Assembly (NCBI GenBank): GCA_037903475.1
Contig: JBAJFG010000299.1
Coordinates: forward strand, 124,001-188,000
DNA from: Ancylostoma caninum
Lineage: Eukaryota > Nematoda > Chromadorea > Rhabditida > Ancylostomatidae
Direction: 5' to 3'
Length of the DNA stretch: 64,000 nucleotides
Made by a program: the position numbers and the translations under genes. Shown here one piece after another: positions 10,800-24,338 of the stretch (position 1 is the first letter of the stretch; the number at the start of each line of letters is the position of its first letter). The notes beneath the pieces are model-generated. The model did not search any database. It was not told the origin of the DNA and was given only the letters and a program-made list of their open reading frames with translations.

Positions 10800-13266
10800 C
10801 GATTTCTCTGCTTTTCCTGGAAGAATTCCATTAAGGTCTGAGGTCTTAAAAAATAACCGCTCCATTTTTTTGCATTCTATGTTTACTTAACTACCGGAGC
10901 TGTGGCTCTGGAAGTTAAAGAAATATTTTCATTTTAAAGGAGTGAAATTGTAGTTCCAATTTAATTCACGTATTTTTCAAATGTATTTCTTTTTCCTTAA
11001 TCAAATATGTGTATTTAGTCCTTGACACTGTTAATTATGTTATAACGAAAAAGAGAGATTTTTTCTAAGATTTAATATTAGTAGCTTTCAATGATGCTAT
11101 ATCGTATATCAAATCCAGGGAACTCAGAGTAACGAAGCTCCTGTGGCAGAAAAAAAATTCCATTTTTACTTTACAATCGCCACTCATTAATTTAAAAATG
11201 TTGCAAAAAGAGCTATTAAATGAAAAGTTCTCAAAAAAGGTGACTTTTTTCTAGCAAAAGCATTAATGGTAGCACCACCGGGAAGTAGCCAATATTACCC
11301 GGTAGGCTCGGCTATCTTGTAAGGCATTCGTGATACTCCTTTCTGGTATCCGATAGCATTATAAAAGGATTACTTTTTCTTCGTCCAATCAGTCAAAAAA
11401 ACCCCAAAATCAGCATTTCCATTCAAAGCTTTTACCCTGAATTAAAGAAGAAGCGGACTTTTTCTATCGATCCTGGAATTGAAAATATCGCGGGACTTGC
11501 CCCGATAAAAAACTAATGGAATGGCGAAATTCCCTGGAGAAGTCATAGGGAAGCTCGTTCCAGGAAGTACTGACTTTTGCTAATATGGCTAATGGAAACT
11601 GAGGTGGAGGCTTCATGTACATACATATAAGTAGTACATAATTTATGTTCTGGTCTATACATCCTGGAATAAAGAGAGTAAAAGTCATCTCAAGATGAAT
11701 TCCCAGGGAGAGAGGGAACATTTTTGAAGGGGAAATCCTTTCTGCCAAACTATGTTGGTTGGTATTAGACTTCCTTAAGAGATCGTCTGCCTCATAATAA
11801 GTTAGAAACTACTGTGGAATTCCTGGATTGGAGAGCTTCCAATGGCCCTAAAACCACTGAGTAACTTGTCCAACGTCAATTCAAGGACTTCAACAAGTTC
11901 TCCAGAAAAAAACCGCAAAAACATTCCCATGGCAGCGAGGCAAGCTCCGTCATCCAGTTAATCAGCTGTTGATCCTACATCTACATGGTTTTTGTATATG
12001 TCTAGAATCCCAGGGCCAGACAGGGATCCAGAAGGAAAACAAGGCGCCAGGAAATCCACACGGGCATGTACTCCACAACAGATGCATTACCATCAAGGAA
12101 ACAAGAGCCATGCGTGGGCTGGGCAAGATGCTGAACAAACAAGAGATCCGGTTCAAACACCACAAAGAGCGCCATAATGGCACAAAAATCATCAAGAATC
12201 CACAAAACCATGGTGGGGAAATCCTTAAAAATACTCGCGGGAAAACACGTGATCCCGCGGTGAAGAACGTCTCGCGACATGGATAGCTGTACGGCTTTGT
12301 TTGCTCATCGGGGGACTCATCCACAGTCAAGTGGTGGTGTCGTATACACACCACACACATTGCATACTGTAGTCGAGTGTGTCTCGGCACGAAAAACGCC
12401 AGAAAACACCGACAAATTCACGTCATTTCAAATAGAGACGGACGCAGCGCCACATTGTTCGGTGTTATTTTAGCACTGGAGTGGTGATGATGTCAGAACT
12501 ATACGGGCTGGAATGCGGGCTGAAGCTGTACTATCATGGGTAGAGAAGACCAGGGGGGGGGGGGGTGATGTGGAGGTATAGTAGCGATGAAACCGCTTGA
12601 AAATGGTTTTCCCTCCAGATATTGGTTAATTCCGCTGTGGTAATTAATTTCCAGGTTGAGCTTCTAGGACTGCTGCCAAGATGTTCATGGTTTAAGGGGA
12701 TTTCCTGAAAAAAAATTCCCAGAAAAATGGTGAATTTCAGTCATTTTCCATAACACATGGGTGAATAACTATTTTTGTGGGTCTATACTTTTGCCCAGAG
12801 TAACTTTTTACCTAATTTCACCTATCTTCTATTTGTAGTTCTTAATAAGTATCTTATGCATATTCAATATCAGTACAACCCAGAAACCCCAGATTGTCGG
12901 CCCAGCATTGCCCCAAAAACAACTTCCAAAGAAGTTTTTAACTAGCAAATCGTTGTCGACAAGTTTGACGTCATCATGCCACCCAAAACCAAGTTGTCGA
13001 CAAGTTTTTCTCCGGACAACTTGTCGGCGAGGAAGTGTGAAAACAAGTTCTGGACAAGTAGTTTTTGAGGCTTTGAGAAGTCTCGTAGAAATTTGAAATT
13101 CCTGTCTTACAGGACGTGCAATTGTCCTCATTCATTTGTTTACCTATTTGTTTATTTAGTGATTTGTTTATCTACATGCTTATTGATCAATTATTTATTT
13201 GTACTCATAGGTGTAGCAATAAAAGGAAACCTAACATAAAAGTACGGAATTTTTGGAAATCCATAG
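10800..13266. other. Noncoding stretch
   Basis: Contains a 13-base G run at 12553-12565, a tataaaagg word at about 11361, and overlapping open frames on both strands at 11962-12390 that look incidental. A cluster of ACAAGTTGTCGAC-type words lies at 12950-13065 and has its own entry. Confidence 0.45.
12945..13070. repeat. Cluster of direct and inverted ACTTGTC / GTCGACAAGT words
   Basis: Words such as cgttgtcgacaagttt, aagttgtcgacaagttttt, ggacaacttgtcggcg and acaagttctggacaag recur within about 120 bases in both orientations, so the block can fold on itself. No coding evidence is needed to explain it. Confidence 0.6.
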
Positions 13267-13665
13267 GAATTAAGCCAACTTCTTTCGAGAAACCAGTCTT
13301 TTGCTAATATTTATGGGTGGGAAACTGGAAATTGCAACATTTTTGCTTGTTACCGAACTTGGAATGCCGCACTTTTGAGTGGAGATGTGCCAGGATCAAG
13401 AGGAAAGGCCTTCGGCGGCAAAACATCTACAAGTGTAGATTACTCAGCCTCGAATGAACCCTTTGAAAATGTCCAGAAATCCTGGAAGAAAGCCCGAAGA
13501 AGGTAAATCACGGGATGACTTCCGCTACGATGAGAAAACTATCCCCGTGATAGGGCTAGAATTGTCGAATGGCGTGATATTTTCGTGTCGAAACGCTCAG
13601 AAAATCGCCTATTTCCTATTTCCAACCGAATTTCTGCAAAATTTGAATTCGTACAACCAGAATGA
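13267..13665 (+). CDS. Candidate two-exon 3' end of an unrecognised gene
   Basis: Exon 1 (13267-13502) follows atccatag. It is open for 78 codons (ELSQLLSRNQSFANIYGWE ... ENVQKSWKKARR) and ends in AGAAG before gtaaat with two bases left over. A 51-base intron closes with ccccgtgatag. Exon 2 (13554-13665) continues in phase with ARIVEWRDIF... to TGA at 13663-13665. The phase agreement and hydrophilic composition are encouraging. The weakness is an acceptor with little pyrimidine. An alternative ATG frame in another phase runs from 13454 to 13702 through the same sequence, and at most one of the two is real. No family is recognised. Confidence 0.35.
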
Positions 13666-13796
13666 TGAGGGCTCTTCTCACTTCCAACCTACATACTCAT
13701 AAGAATTCAAACATCTCTGATTACTAGATCTCGCATGCCCGTCAGAGTACAGTTTCTTCAATCAGCACCGATTTTTTAGCAGAAGAATCTCATGAA

Positions 13797-13838
13797 TTTT
13801 TAGATTATTTTTAGATTTTTAGATTTTTAGATTTTTAG
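13797..13838. repeat. TTTTTAGA-type minisatellite
   Basis: Four to five copies of a seven-base ttttaga unit in tandem (agatttttagatttttagat...). Confidence 0.9.
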
Positions 13839-15519
13839 AAAGCGGTGAAGCACTATATGTACATTAGGCTGTAAAAGTAAAAATTCTCTGAATTCTAGAC
13901 ATATCAGGGAATGAGTTATGCCTATTTGGAAGCGCATACGACTTGAAGGACTTGAAGGAAAATGCCTGAGAAACCTGTGGGAAATTTTACCAAAACCTGG
14001 CAACTGCAGGCCTTTTATACACAGTTCCACCTGGAGTTCTAAGATTAAACACCACAGATTACTGTTTTAGCGGGGACTTTTGTGCTCAGCGGGGTTTCTT
14101 CTAAGAATTTGCATAACTCCATATAAGGACATCTCATTAGAGACTGCTTTATTCGTTTTTCATATCGTAGTAAAAAGTGAGCGAAGAGAAATGTCTTTGC
14201 TGCATCTGCATTTTATAACTTTAAGCACGAAAGGGGACAGTTTGTAACCAAATTTTCCTTGGAAATTTCTGTAGATTGTAGCTTGGAGCAGCATATGACG
14301 GGGAGAGGAAATCTACGGGGTTAGCAGGGATTACATAGGTAAGAAAATGAGGGGACGGTGTTGGTACATTTTTCCAGAAAAGGTAGAGGGCTTAGTCGTC
14401 CTAGCTGAGCCGACTTTGATCTAGTTTTACTACATTTCAACCACTAAATTCGTCACATACCTCCTAGTAAGTCATGCATACAAGTACGCAAATAAGTAAG
14501 CAAGTGAAGCGTATAGCAAAATAACAAATCAAAGCATGAATTTTTTGAAAGGTGAGAATCGATGACCCTTTGAGTTTTGCTTAGTATTATATTAGATTTC
14601 TTTCAGCGAATACTCTCCATTTACCAACCTTGGTAAAAGTTTAATTTGGTGCTGTAAGATTTCTATAACTTCGGAGATGATATCCTGGAAAAAGTTAGTC
14701 CTGTAAAAAGTTAGTCCTCCTGGAAGAAGTGAGTTTCTATCCTTATCACGAAGTAAATAAGGAATAGCACTGGTGTGGGAAATAGCCTTGAACTAGCCAA
14801 TTTCTTATCCGTTTGTTGAGAAAAAAGTCCAGAGATTAGTAGGTTCCCCGTTACGGAAAAGTACATAAAAATAATAAAAATATCTTCGAAAAAGGTAGTC
14901 ACCAAGCATTCTTAGCTCTTGGACGGATTGGTAAATAATCACAACGATATTTCTATTCTGTTACTTCTATTAATTCTATTACTAGAACTGAAGTACAACC
15001 AATCAGGAAGCCAGGAAATTATCGTTAGCGAGAAATGTACTTAGAGTTTCGAATTTATTTCATTCAAGTTTAATTTTCAATGGACAATTTTATTGGATTG
15101 GGAAAGGGAAGCTTGCTTTCTCGCTAGAATAGTTGAGAAGGCAGGAAACTCTATTACATTATTCCAAGAAAATGGTATTGTTGAGGTAAAGGGGAAAGAA
15201 TTTTTTAGTTTTCGTGGAGAAAATGGAAGTCCAATGGCTTTCTAGCACAACTTCTAGGAAAAACTGGGATAAAATTGGATTTTCCGTGGGGTTTTGCTTG
15301 AAATGAGCAACTACTGCATAGCTGGAAATAGAACTACCCTCGCAGCTAACTAATTCGCTCCAGGAAAAGAAAGACTGAAGCAATGAGGAGGGTCCAGAGG
15401 TCCTGTGAAAACTTCGAAGTAAAACCTTCCACGATACGGTGCACTCCTTTGGAATTCACAGCACCCAACGATTAATTACTTTGAAAGCGAAAAGTGCCTC
15501 CATTTCGAAATTTTTTCTG

Positions 15520-15760
15520 ATTATTGCCAGCCGCCCGCGGATAATGGCTGTTGGTTGGTGCAGCCCGCCGCGGGCCTTGTTTATGGGCGTAATTTGATGG
15601 CGGTCTAATGGAAATGCCTTCATTAAAACCAGCTAGCTTTTGATAATCGGAAACGGCGGCAATTTTCTTGGATGCGGGCTGCCAATCAGCAGAAAGCCGC
15701 AGCGTTTGCATCGCAAACAAAACAAAACTGCGATGAATAGTGCCGCGGGGAAAATCCTTG
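15520..15760. promoter_or_regulatory. GC-rich patch with CCAAT and octamer-like words (possible regulatory element)
   Basis: Locally GC-rich DNA inside AT-rich surroundings. It contains tttatgggcgtaattt, ctgccaatcagc and a gtttgcatcgcaaac palindrome, words that resemble homeodomain, CCAAT and POU sites. Frames are open on both strands, as expected from the composition. The regulatory reading is inference only. Confidence 0.25.
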
Positions 15761-16148
15761 TGGTCCTTCAGGAAAAAAAAAGTTCGTTGATCAGCCAAGG
15801 GCAGCTTATTTTGCGGAAGTATATGGGTAGGATTCAATTACAAGTATATAGAAACTCACACAGTTCGAAGATCTCACTCACTGTGAAAAGTGATCCGCGG
15901 AAGTCACACAAACTTACACAACATATCGGATTTCACGGGATCACTTACCAAAATGGGACAGCTTTAATGGACGGACTATTTCTAAAACTAAAAGGCCGAA
16001 AACAGGGACCGTGAATAGGGAGTACGCAAACCCTTCTTCGCAGATCTTACCCAAGCGCCAAAACTTCTGCAATAAGATCTAAAATAGCTCTGTTCAAATA
16101 TTCAAAAATCGCACTTAGGCAGCCTCTACCCTATTTTTTCCAAGCCCA

Positions 16149-16293
16149 GGGACCAGTTCTCGCAAGGGGACCACCAAACAATGCAGAAGGGATGTGTATG
16201 TGTGAAACATGACCATCACCTCATTAGTGTTGAAAGTCGTGGAAATACGAAGTCTAAAAGGCTGGACTCAAGCAACGGGGACCAGTTCTCGCT
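16149..16293 (+). repeat. Two direct copies of GGGACCAGTTCTCGC
   Basis: Copies at 16149-16163 and 16279-16293 share at least 15 bases. A third copy lies at 36138-36152 and a near-reverse-complement at 36001-36016, so this is the end of a dispersed element. Confidence 0.65.
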
Positions 16294-19200
16294 CAATAAG
16301 AATCAAAGAATCGGTTACTAATGTATCCTTACTGCTTTTGAAGATTTTCGCAAGGAGAACAACTTCTCAAACTTAGGAACTTCTCACTGCTCTTGGGTTT
16401 TTGAGAAAATTGAAGCCACATATTCTCTTTGACAACTGAAAAACCAAAATAGGTGACCATGAAGTCTGAGGGATATCTTGATGAAGATGGGCTAGATTAT
16501 GCAGCATTTCCTGCTGTTTCTATTGATATTCAGGGAAATTAGATAAATAAACCAGTTCCCACCATCGGGGAACAGTTTTCCTCTTATAGGAATTGAGTTT
16601 TTTTAAATAAATTCCTCTCCACAGAGAAATTGCAAATGCCAATTTTAGCAAACGGAAACAAGCTAAAGTGAATGGTCCCAAAGAGCTGAGGAGTATCCTG
16701 AAAAATGCGCTGACCTATCCATGTCAGATGTTCTCTGCTGTTCCTCCTCCTCTCTTCTTTGGGGGGGGGGGGAACGGTTGAGTATTAGCCATTCTAACAG
16801 TGGTCATCTTTAGGATTAGGAAAAGAAAAAAAACTGGGATAGAACGATTCAGTCGCTTTTAAGTCCTTTAAATGGTTGAGGTAACCATTTTCAAGCCCTG
16901 AAAATGGTTGAACTTATAGCGAAAAATAATTCAGGATTTTCTGGAAGCCCTTCCCCAATATTTATTTCATTCACTCAAACACATAGGATGAGTGTTGCGC
17001 CAAACCCCGCAACTCACGTCCAACATCGGTGATTTTCATCTCTCAGCCCCTGCAAAAAAAATCGCTGAAGCGACGCACCACCTGATATTCACACACTGAA
17101 AACACTGGCTGAGTATAGCCGGAAGTGGGGTAGTGATTTTAATGAAAGGCTAATTTTAGCCACCAGAGACGCTCGCTGAGCTGTGATTGAATGACTATGG
17201 CTGGAGCTAAACAATAATGCATTATTAATTTCAAATAACGATGTCTGGAATGTGATCAGCTTCCGCAACCAGAAAAAACAGACAAATAGCAGCTCAACGA
17301 GGGAGGAATATGGGGGAGCACATGTGGTTTTTCCGGGTGTGCAGGATATCTGGAGAAAAAACTTCTCTTTGTGCAGCTGCAGGCGGTACTATAATATTTC
17401 ACTCGGAGGACTATTTCCATGGTTTCTAGATTGTAAATTCAACGAAATTTGCCAAATCATTCACTTCTGCTAACGCTCTAGAGTATCCGAAGAAGAACTG
17501 GATCAAAGCCTCAACCCATGATGCCTTAACGGCTTTTTTAAATATATTGTTTTTTTTCATCCCAACTTTGTCACTGATTATTCTCGCATTCCTGTTCGTT
17601 GATTTTTCCATTCAAATATGTAAGTTTTAAGTTACATAATAAAGACAAATTTTTCGGTTCGAAAGCCTCAACCTGGAAACGCAGCAGATAAACTGAGAGG
17701 AAAATTACTTACTCAGACATGATAAATTGAAAGGATTGTCATTCCGGCTTAAACTGTTTCTAAGAGAAGAACGCGAAAATTCTTAATGAAATTATTTGTG
17801 GTTTCTATATTCTGTAGCCAGTTTTCTATTCATGCACTACTCCGAGTATTAAAGTAAATAAATATCTTGAAAATTAATAAAAAAAAAGAATCTCCCCCTG
17901 ATTGTAATTCTTCAAAATTGAACGACCCAAACTGTGTTACTTACATGTTTTAGGCGAATATTGACCGCTTTCCGATTGAATCTCGTCTACAGAATTGGTT
18001 ATGGGCATAAAATGACAACATTCCAACTGAATTATCCCCCTTATCCACCTACTACCAATCCCTCGTTTACCACCTCTTAAGTGAAAAATACACAGAAAAC
18101 CCCAGTGAAATTCCCATATCACGTTCCGAAAAAAAGCAGTGTTGTTCAACGAAATTCCCTACCCTGTTCCTGGCAAGTACTATTATGTAGAATAACATCT
18201 AGTCCACCTCAATAACAAGAAATTACGTTGCAGTAGTTCATATCTTCATGAGTTTTCATAGAAATGGAATCAAGAGCCCTTTGGAGCGCTTCTAAAACCT
18301 ACATATAGCCAATGGAGAGATCCTGGATTCAGGAGAAGCTAACGACTATACCATGGACCGGATGAAAATCGAAAAATTTTATTATTTCAATTAACAATTG
18401 AGGAAGCAATTTAAATGTCCAGGCATCCGAAAATAAGGAAGCTCTAATACTCTTCCCCTCCCTCATAGAGCGCTGAATTGGTCTCTAATGGTGCAATATT
18501 CGAATTTCGCACTTATTCAAAATGGAGTATTTTTTTTTCGAATGTCGAATAAACCAAAAATTCGAATACTTCAGCATTGGAGGCCAATGTAGTAGTGTAC
18601 GGAGAAAAGTAGGGCTTCAGAGTTTTCTCAATCTCGAACACCTGGATGTTTAAACTGTTTACTGAATTGGTAATCGAGGTGACAAAATTATTCGATCTTT
18701 ATTCGCTCCAATGTATACTAACAAGTATAGCATGGGAAAGTCGCAAAATCGGGAATTTCTGCGGTGCTACATCGTGTTACTGCTCTGTTTCACGGTTTGG
18801 CCTCGAAAGGAAAATTGGCGAGGTTACTGCAAGGCTCTCTGATCCGATGCAGGCGTGTGCGTATACCCAGCAACTAGAGCGAATTCCATGGCCACTGGGA
18901 ATGCATAATTTTAATTTATTTCATTGTACTTTGTTTTATAATCCTACAACTGTCAGGAATCACATACCCATTTACCACTTTCTTCTCGTTGAAACCAACA
19001 AAATTTCGCCTCATAATCAGCTTCCTTACTTTTCGCGAAGAAATGCAGGGCTATCTTATGTCGTCGTTCTACAGTACTCCAGCTAGTGAGACCGGTATAA
19101 CATGTACGTACTTTCGTGAAATTGTAAGACCAATATTGATATAACAGAAATTTATGTAGGAATAGGACATTCCGGAGAACTTCTTGAATTTCTGTGGTAT

Positions 19201-20884
19201 CTGGCGAAAAACCATCCCGAAATTGGACACACCCTTAGCAATTGGTCAGGTTTTGTAAATAGACCTTTTTATCTACCACATTTTCAGGCCCCCACCAAAC
19301 AACTTATGCTAAGAACCTTGAGAACCATCGATTCCTCCATTTCCAGCTCATAACAAAGAAAAAAACAAAATTGTAGCCGAGCCAATCACAGCTCATGAGA
19401 AATACCGTAGTAGAAGTTCACTTCTACAGTAATCTACGCGCCTTAATTTATCCTAGAGGAAACGTCTCGACCTTGTGGAATTCGTGAAGGAATTTCTGAT
19501 GAACGCGCTCGAAGTGCAATTGCGTCCCGTACGAAGCTCTTTTTGCTTCGCTTCAGAATTAGCAATTTCGTGGAAATGCTGACCACCCAGGATGTACGTG
19601 GCTGGTGTGCATTGGGGTGGAATTGAATGACGTTTGAAAATAGGAAAACAGATCCCCACAAGAAATGTCAAAACAGAGATTTTTTCTTGGAAATTGCTCT
19701 CGAATCAGGCAAAACAGCAGTATGTAATGTCGACAAAAACGCGGGAAACTCAGAAAATAAGCAAAAAACGTATTGATTTTGCAGTTTTTCGCCCTTGTAC
19801 TTCTTGGGTCTTCCAATTTCCTCAAAAGTTCCCGCATCACCTAATTCCAAGTGATGAAGGCCATTCTGAAGCTTTCATTCCCATCATAGCAGCTAATTTC
19901 TTCTTTTCTCCACCCTCTTCACGTGTCTCCACTCCCGTCTTTTTTTTTTTGAAGGCGACAATGATCGAGTAAAGAGCGACACGCAAAAAAAAATCGGAAC
20001 AAATTTTGTACAATTTCATTCCCTCCTCTTTTCCTGAAACCTGTAATCAGTTCGCTCACGTTAAATTCTGGGATAGTAGTAATAATCCTATTCTCCAAAG
20101 AATTTAGCACATATCTTTCTAGGATCCAATAGTCGAGTCTAATTTTGGACATTCCCCACTTTGCACTTACCTATCTCCACAAAATTTAAGCTCTATTTTA
20201 TAATTTCGCAGATTATTTTATCTTGCATTTTCATAGAAAATGGATCGCTGAATTGAGACCATCAGCTGACATAGTTGGTTACAAAACTATGCTTAGTACA
20301 AGCGCAAACTGTATAATACCGTAATATGCCATATTTTTTTAACTACAACCTATTTTGACATTTAGTTTTTATATAGAGACCCGTCTTCATTCTTTTTCAT
20401 TGAAAATCTATTAATTCTATTACATTAACTCCCACGCGCATCCTGTAGGCAAATTTTTGGGATGTTCAGCTTTCAACCAGCAATTTTTCTGGATCAGCCA
20501 CCTCGGCAACCATTGAACAATCCTTTCCCAATATTTATTTTTCAACAATATTTTTTCGGTTTCCCATCCACTATGAATGACTGTCTAGGACATTCACTAC
20601 GCTCGAATCTGCTTGTCATTACATTTGAATGCGATGCTCCCTAGCAGGAGTAGGCTGCAGTTTTTTTAAACTATATTTTTTTTAAATATTGGGTCTGGAT
20701 AGTGCAAATATCTGGATTCCTACAAAATATGCTGTGGTGTCTTGAGGAACCCACTTAAGCTTCGGCACGAATTCTTTACCTGAGAAAGCTACTGAAAATT
20801 CAAATTCTAAATTTTTTTGCTACACATAGATATTTTTGTAATCTATATATATTTACATTTACCAGCTAACTCTATATTATAGCA

Positions 20885-21169
20885 TTATTTAATTTTATGG
20901 CAGGGTTTTTCTTCCTGAAATTCTCCAGCAACCTCCAAGAAGCCTTTGCTCCCAATTTTTTTTACCTCCCCGAAACTCCCAAAAAACCAACCGAATCGCT
21001 TCTTCCTCGCTGTCTCGCCCTTCCACAGTACGACGGGCCGCGATTTTCCGTTGATTCCTCGGTTCAACTCGCGGTAGAAGTGTGAGTGATGATGGTGCAG
21101 ACCGTTGCCCATGCCCATGTTGAAGCCGCCGAGCAGCAACGGATCGGCCTTCTCCTTGTCGCCCCACAT
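20885..21169 (-). CDS. Histidine/glycine-rich protein or exon, unrecognised
   Basis: On the - strand an ATG at 21169, preceded directly by gcgttctag, opens a frame starting MWGDKEKADPLLLGGF. It continues with GMGNGLHHHHSHFY, YRELNRG and a basic KKRF stretch. Codons in the first 50 residues favour C or G at the third position. A possible 51-base intron (20915-20965) has gtaaaa and aatttcag ends; spliced, the protein has 77 residues and ends EEKPCHKIK. Unspliced it stays open to the same stop at 94 residues. The ttctag before the ATG could be a trans- or cis-splice acceptor. An upstream frame on the same strand (21170-21330) and a 34-codon + strand frame also look coding-like. No domain is recognised. 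Confidence 0.5.
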   Translation of the reverse strand: MWGDKEKADPLLLGGFNMGMGNGLHHHHSHFYRELNRGINGKSRPVVLWKGETARKKRFGWFFGSFGEVKKIGSKGFLEVAGEFQEEKPCHKIK

Positions 21170-23080
21170 CTAGAACGCACACGCGAATGGTAGCTGTGCG
21201 ACGCGGACTCGGTAGCGGCACCGTTGGCAATCACAGAAGCGAAATAGTGCGAAGGAGGAGGAGAGTGCAGAGAAGCAGGAAGGCGGATGAGTTTGAGAAA
21301 ATTCGGTGGAAATCTGTGAATGGGAACAGAGCCCTGAGGAAGAGGCAGTTTCAGGATCAGCTGAGCTGGATATATTAGAGCATGAGGTGCGCCATGGCCA
21401 CTCTTCTAGGAAATTTCCAGGATGGAAATGCTAGTCATTCCACAAAAAAAGTCCAAAGCTAAAGGTCGAAGGATCAAATGCCTCATTTTGATTCCTATGG
21501 TGTTAACTAGAGCACTAAAATAGAATTTAGAGAGACTTGTTAGGATACTAGCTCAGATATCGTAATAAAAAAAGCCGGGCGAGATCCATGACTATTTCTG
21601 GACAGGCTGTAACTTTCCTGTCTTATTTGGACAAATTTTTCCGGCAAAGCTAGTATTCTAGTAGTAGTATTCCCTTCTATTCCCTTCTACTCTAGTATTC
21701 CCTTTAGAACTTGGCAGCTTTAAAAAGTTTTGGACAGAGTTTTCTGGATAAACTCGTCCATTCTAGTCGATCTGGAGGTCTTTGAACTTGTCCAAGAATG
21801 CTCACGACACTTAGAAGATTTTTGCTTGTCCTAGGTGGACGAGTTTTCCACGCATGCACGGCTGATCTTGCTCTGAGCTATTCCATTCAGTTAAGTTCAG
21901 GTGATTTTAGGTACTTTCACCAGAAAAACTCGTCCATGAGCGCGGAAATCAGAACCACTGCGGAACCATTCATGATCTCCTCAAATGTGCTCTACAGAGC
22001 TACTGGAAAAACTTTCCCAGATGGATGATCTTACCCTGATTTTGAGGGGTGATTCCTTTACATTCAGTTCTCAGTATGAAATCAGAAAAAAAAATCGCAA
22101 ATTCTCCTAGTAAGCAGGTTCCTAATTTATCCAGAACCAGGCTTCTGAGCTCCTTACCATCATAGAGGAAAACCAGAATTGCCCGAACTCGGCTAAATCG
22201 CTTAGCGAACGGCATTAGTCGGGTGGTGGAAGAAATATTACACTAACAGGACAACACTTGCACTCATTATATAATAAATTCTAGTAATCAAATAGCCGAA
22301 TAGGCGGTTCTTCTGCACTTTCATGTTTTTCGTAGTGGCAATTAGGAACAATTAGGAGCCTTAATCGAAAAGAATGCTAATGTTACAAAATTAAATGCAA
22401 GTCCTTGAAATCCATCCGAGCCTAGTAAAGTGAGAAAACTCTATGAAAAACATGATTTCAGAGGGGAGCAGTTATCACTCCATTTATTTCGTACTTAATG
22501 ACTCACTTGTTTTCTGGAAATTCCTTAAAAGTAGGGAGAAAAGTACAATTTTATTGAACATCCTCATTTAATTTTCAATTTTCTAAATCTATTCCACTTT
22601 ACGTCCCTGTTCATTTTTGCTGTGACGCTTTTTTGCGTGATGAGTGTTAAATATCCGAGAAAAAAGGGAACTTATGGACATAGAAAACTGGAAAAAGGAA
22701 TATAGGGGAACTGCCACCCCCATTTTCCTTTTCTCAGTAGCTCCCTGGGAAAAGATGGAAATTTTTCGCGAGATCATCGGCTTTTTGGGAGAAGTAGCAC
22801 CAGTATCCCAAAAAGGCTCTGGTTTTTCTAACAGCTTTCAGCTTACTACGATTTACGGTTCTATTACGACGGCCCGAAAGTCTGGCATCGAAACTTATTT
22901 TTAAATCCAGAATTTTTTAGCCTTGAAATGAAATTTTTTTGGAAATAGATTATGGTAAAATATTCTACTACTTCGCGACTACATACAAGAATTAGCAGGC
23001 CAGGATCTATCCAAGAATAATAATGTAGTGATTGTTTGGAAAAAAAATGTAAAAGTTGGTGGAAGAACTTCAGACCAACA

Positions 23081-23148
23081 TTATTTATTTATTTATTTAT
23101 TTATTGATTTATTTATTTATTTATTTATTAAATGCACTCTAGGTGCTC
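23081..23148. repeat. (TTTA)n tract joined to a TGCACTC..GGTGCTC palindrome
   Basis: About 50 bases of ttta repeats run into tgcactctaggtgctc at 23133-23148. The same junction recurs at 29919-29954 with tgcactcagggtgctc. A tetranucleotide tail beside a conserved 16-base palindrome suggests the end of a dispersed SINE- or MITE-like element. Confidence 0.6.
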
Positions 23149-24338
23149 ATATGTTGGGACAACTAAAAAAAAAATTGGAAGCTGAACAGTTGCAGAATTA
23201 TCTAAACCAACCACAAAGCAGATTGTCAAGACCAATTAGAAGCTTATACATTAAAAAAAAACAAAAAAATCTATAATTGTACTTATATTACTTACATAAT
23301 TATACTTATAATGCTTATAATCTTGTAAGATATTCTTTCATTACGCAAAAAGAGAAAAGTCAAAAAATGCGGAAATTCAGAAATGCTGATAGATATGTAC
23401 AGAAATGGATAGTTCTTTCTCTAGTGTTTGTATCCGAATTCCAAATAAAACAGGCACTAGGAAATTTCACTGCAATTTCCCTAGCGAACGTTTTTTCCTG
23501 AAATTTCTCATAGTTTTCTAGAATAGTAATAGCTTGCACAAAGATAAATATGCGGAATGAAATCGTTATGTGTGTGGGATTTCTGAGGGAAAATTCTCGG
23601 GGTTTCTAACCTAGGAGTGTTCCTTTTGCTCCCTAGAAAGGAATCCATATTTTGTACGGTAAGTCTAAGGAGAAGTAAAAGAAAAAGACTATAGAATCCT
23701 GGACATCCGCATGGATCCGTGAGAAAAGGCGTGAAATGAGAATTTCATGAATTTTCGTCGGAGTTGCCCTGCCATTCACGCCCGCCCGTCTCCTTTCAAC
23801 TGTGAATTGTCAGTCATTCGTCAAGTGAAGTCATCTGACATTAATCTGCTGTAAGGATCTGAGATGAGGTTTCAATGTGAGTTTAGATGAAGAGAACTCA
23901 GTGAGGGGCGTAAGGCGTGAAATCACTGCCCGAGTCAAAAAAGCAAATTTTTCCGAAAAAAAATCGAGCAAAGACTGTAGCAGAACGCCCCCTGCCAGAA
24001 ATTTCAGGATCTTTGGGTGAAAGACCTTCAAAACTTGGTTCTTATCCTTATAAGGAGAAAAAAGTAACTAGTTGGCCGTAAGGAATGGAAATCAGCCAAT
24101 GAATCTGGAGAAATTCGATTAGCAGCCACACTTTACACACGCAATAACCACTCCCAGACGCAAATAATTCCCATAGGTCGTTAAGAACAATGCAATAAAT
24201 TCATTCTGGATAATAAGGTGGACGAACGCCGGAATGCATACCTAAGAATCGAATTCGCTTTCCGGACATGTTTTCCCGTTCCTGAAGCGGTTACGAATAA
24301 GAAGCGAAGGGCCACCGTTCACCTCCTTCACCTTTAAG

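Larger units (their letters stand above)
13670..20880. other. Long stretch without a convincing gene
   Basis: About 7 kb in which I see no well-supported exon. It includes a GC-rich patch at 15520-15760 listed separately, a 12-base G run at 16761-16772, two direct copies of gggaccagttctcgc at 16149 and 16279, and a 146-codon frame at 18646-19086 whose composition looks incidental. It may be intergenic or a large intron. Confidence 0.45.

Noticed and set aside
18646..19086. 146-codon + strand frame
   Set aside because: Low-information composition and no flanking splice or start context.
19448..19525. Possible exon reading RKRLDLVEFVKEFLMNALEV
   Set aside because: Acceptor is acceptable, but no donor in phase was found and neighbouring frames are also open.
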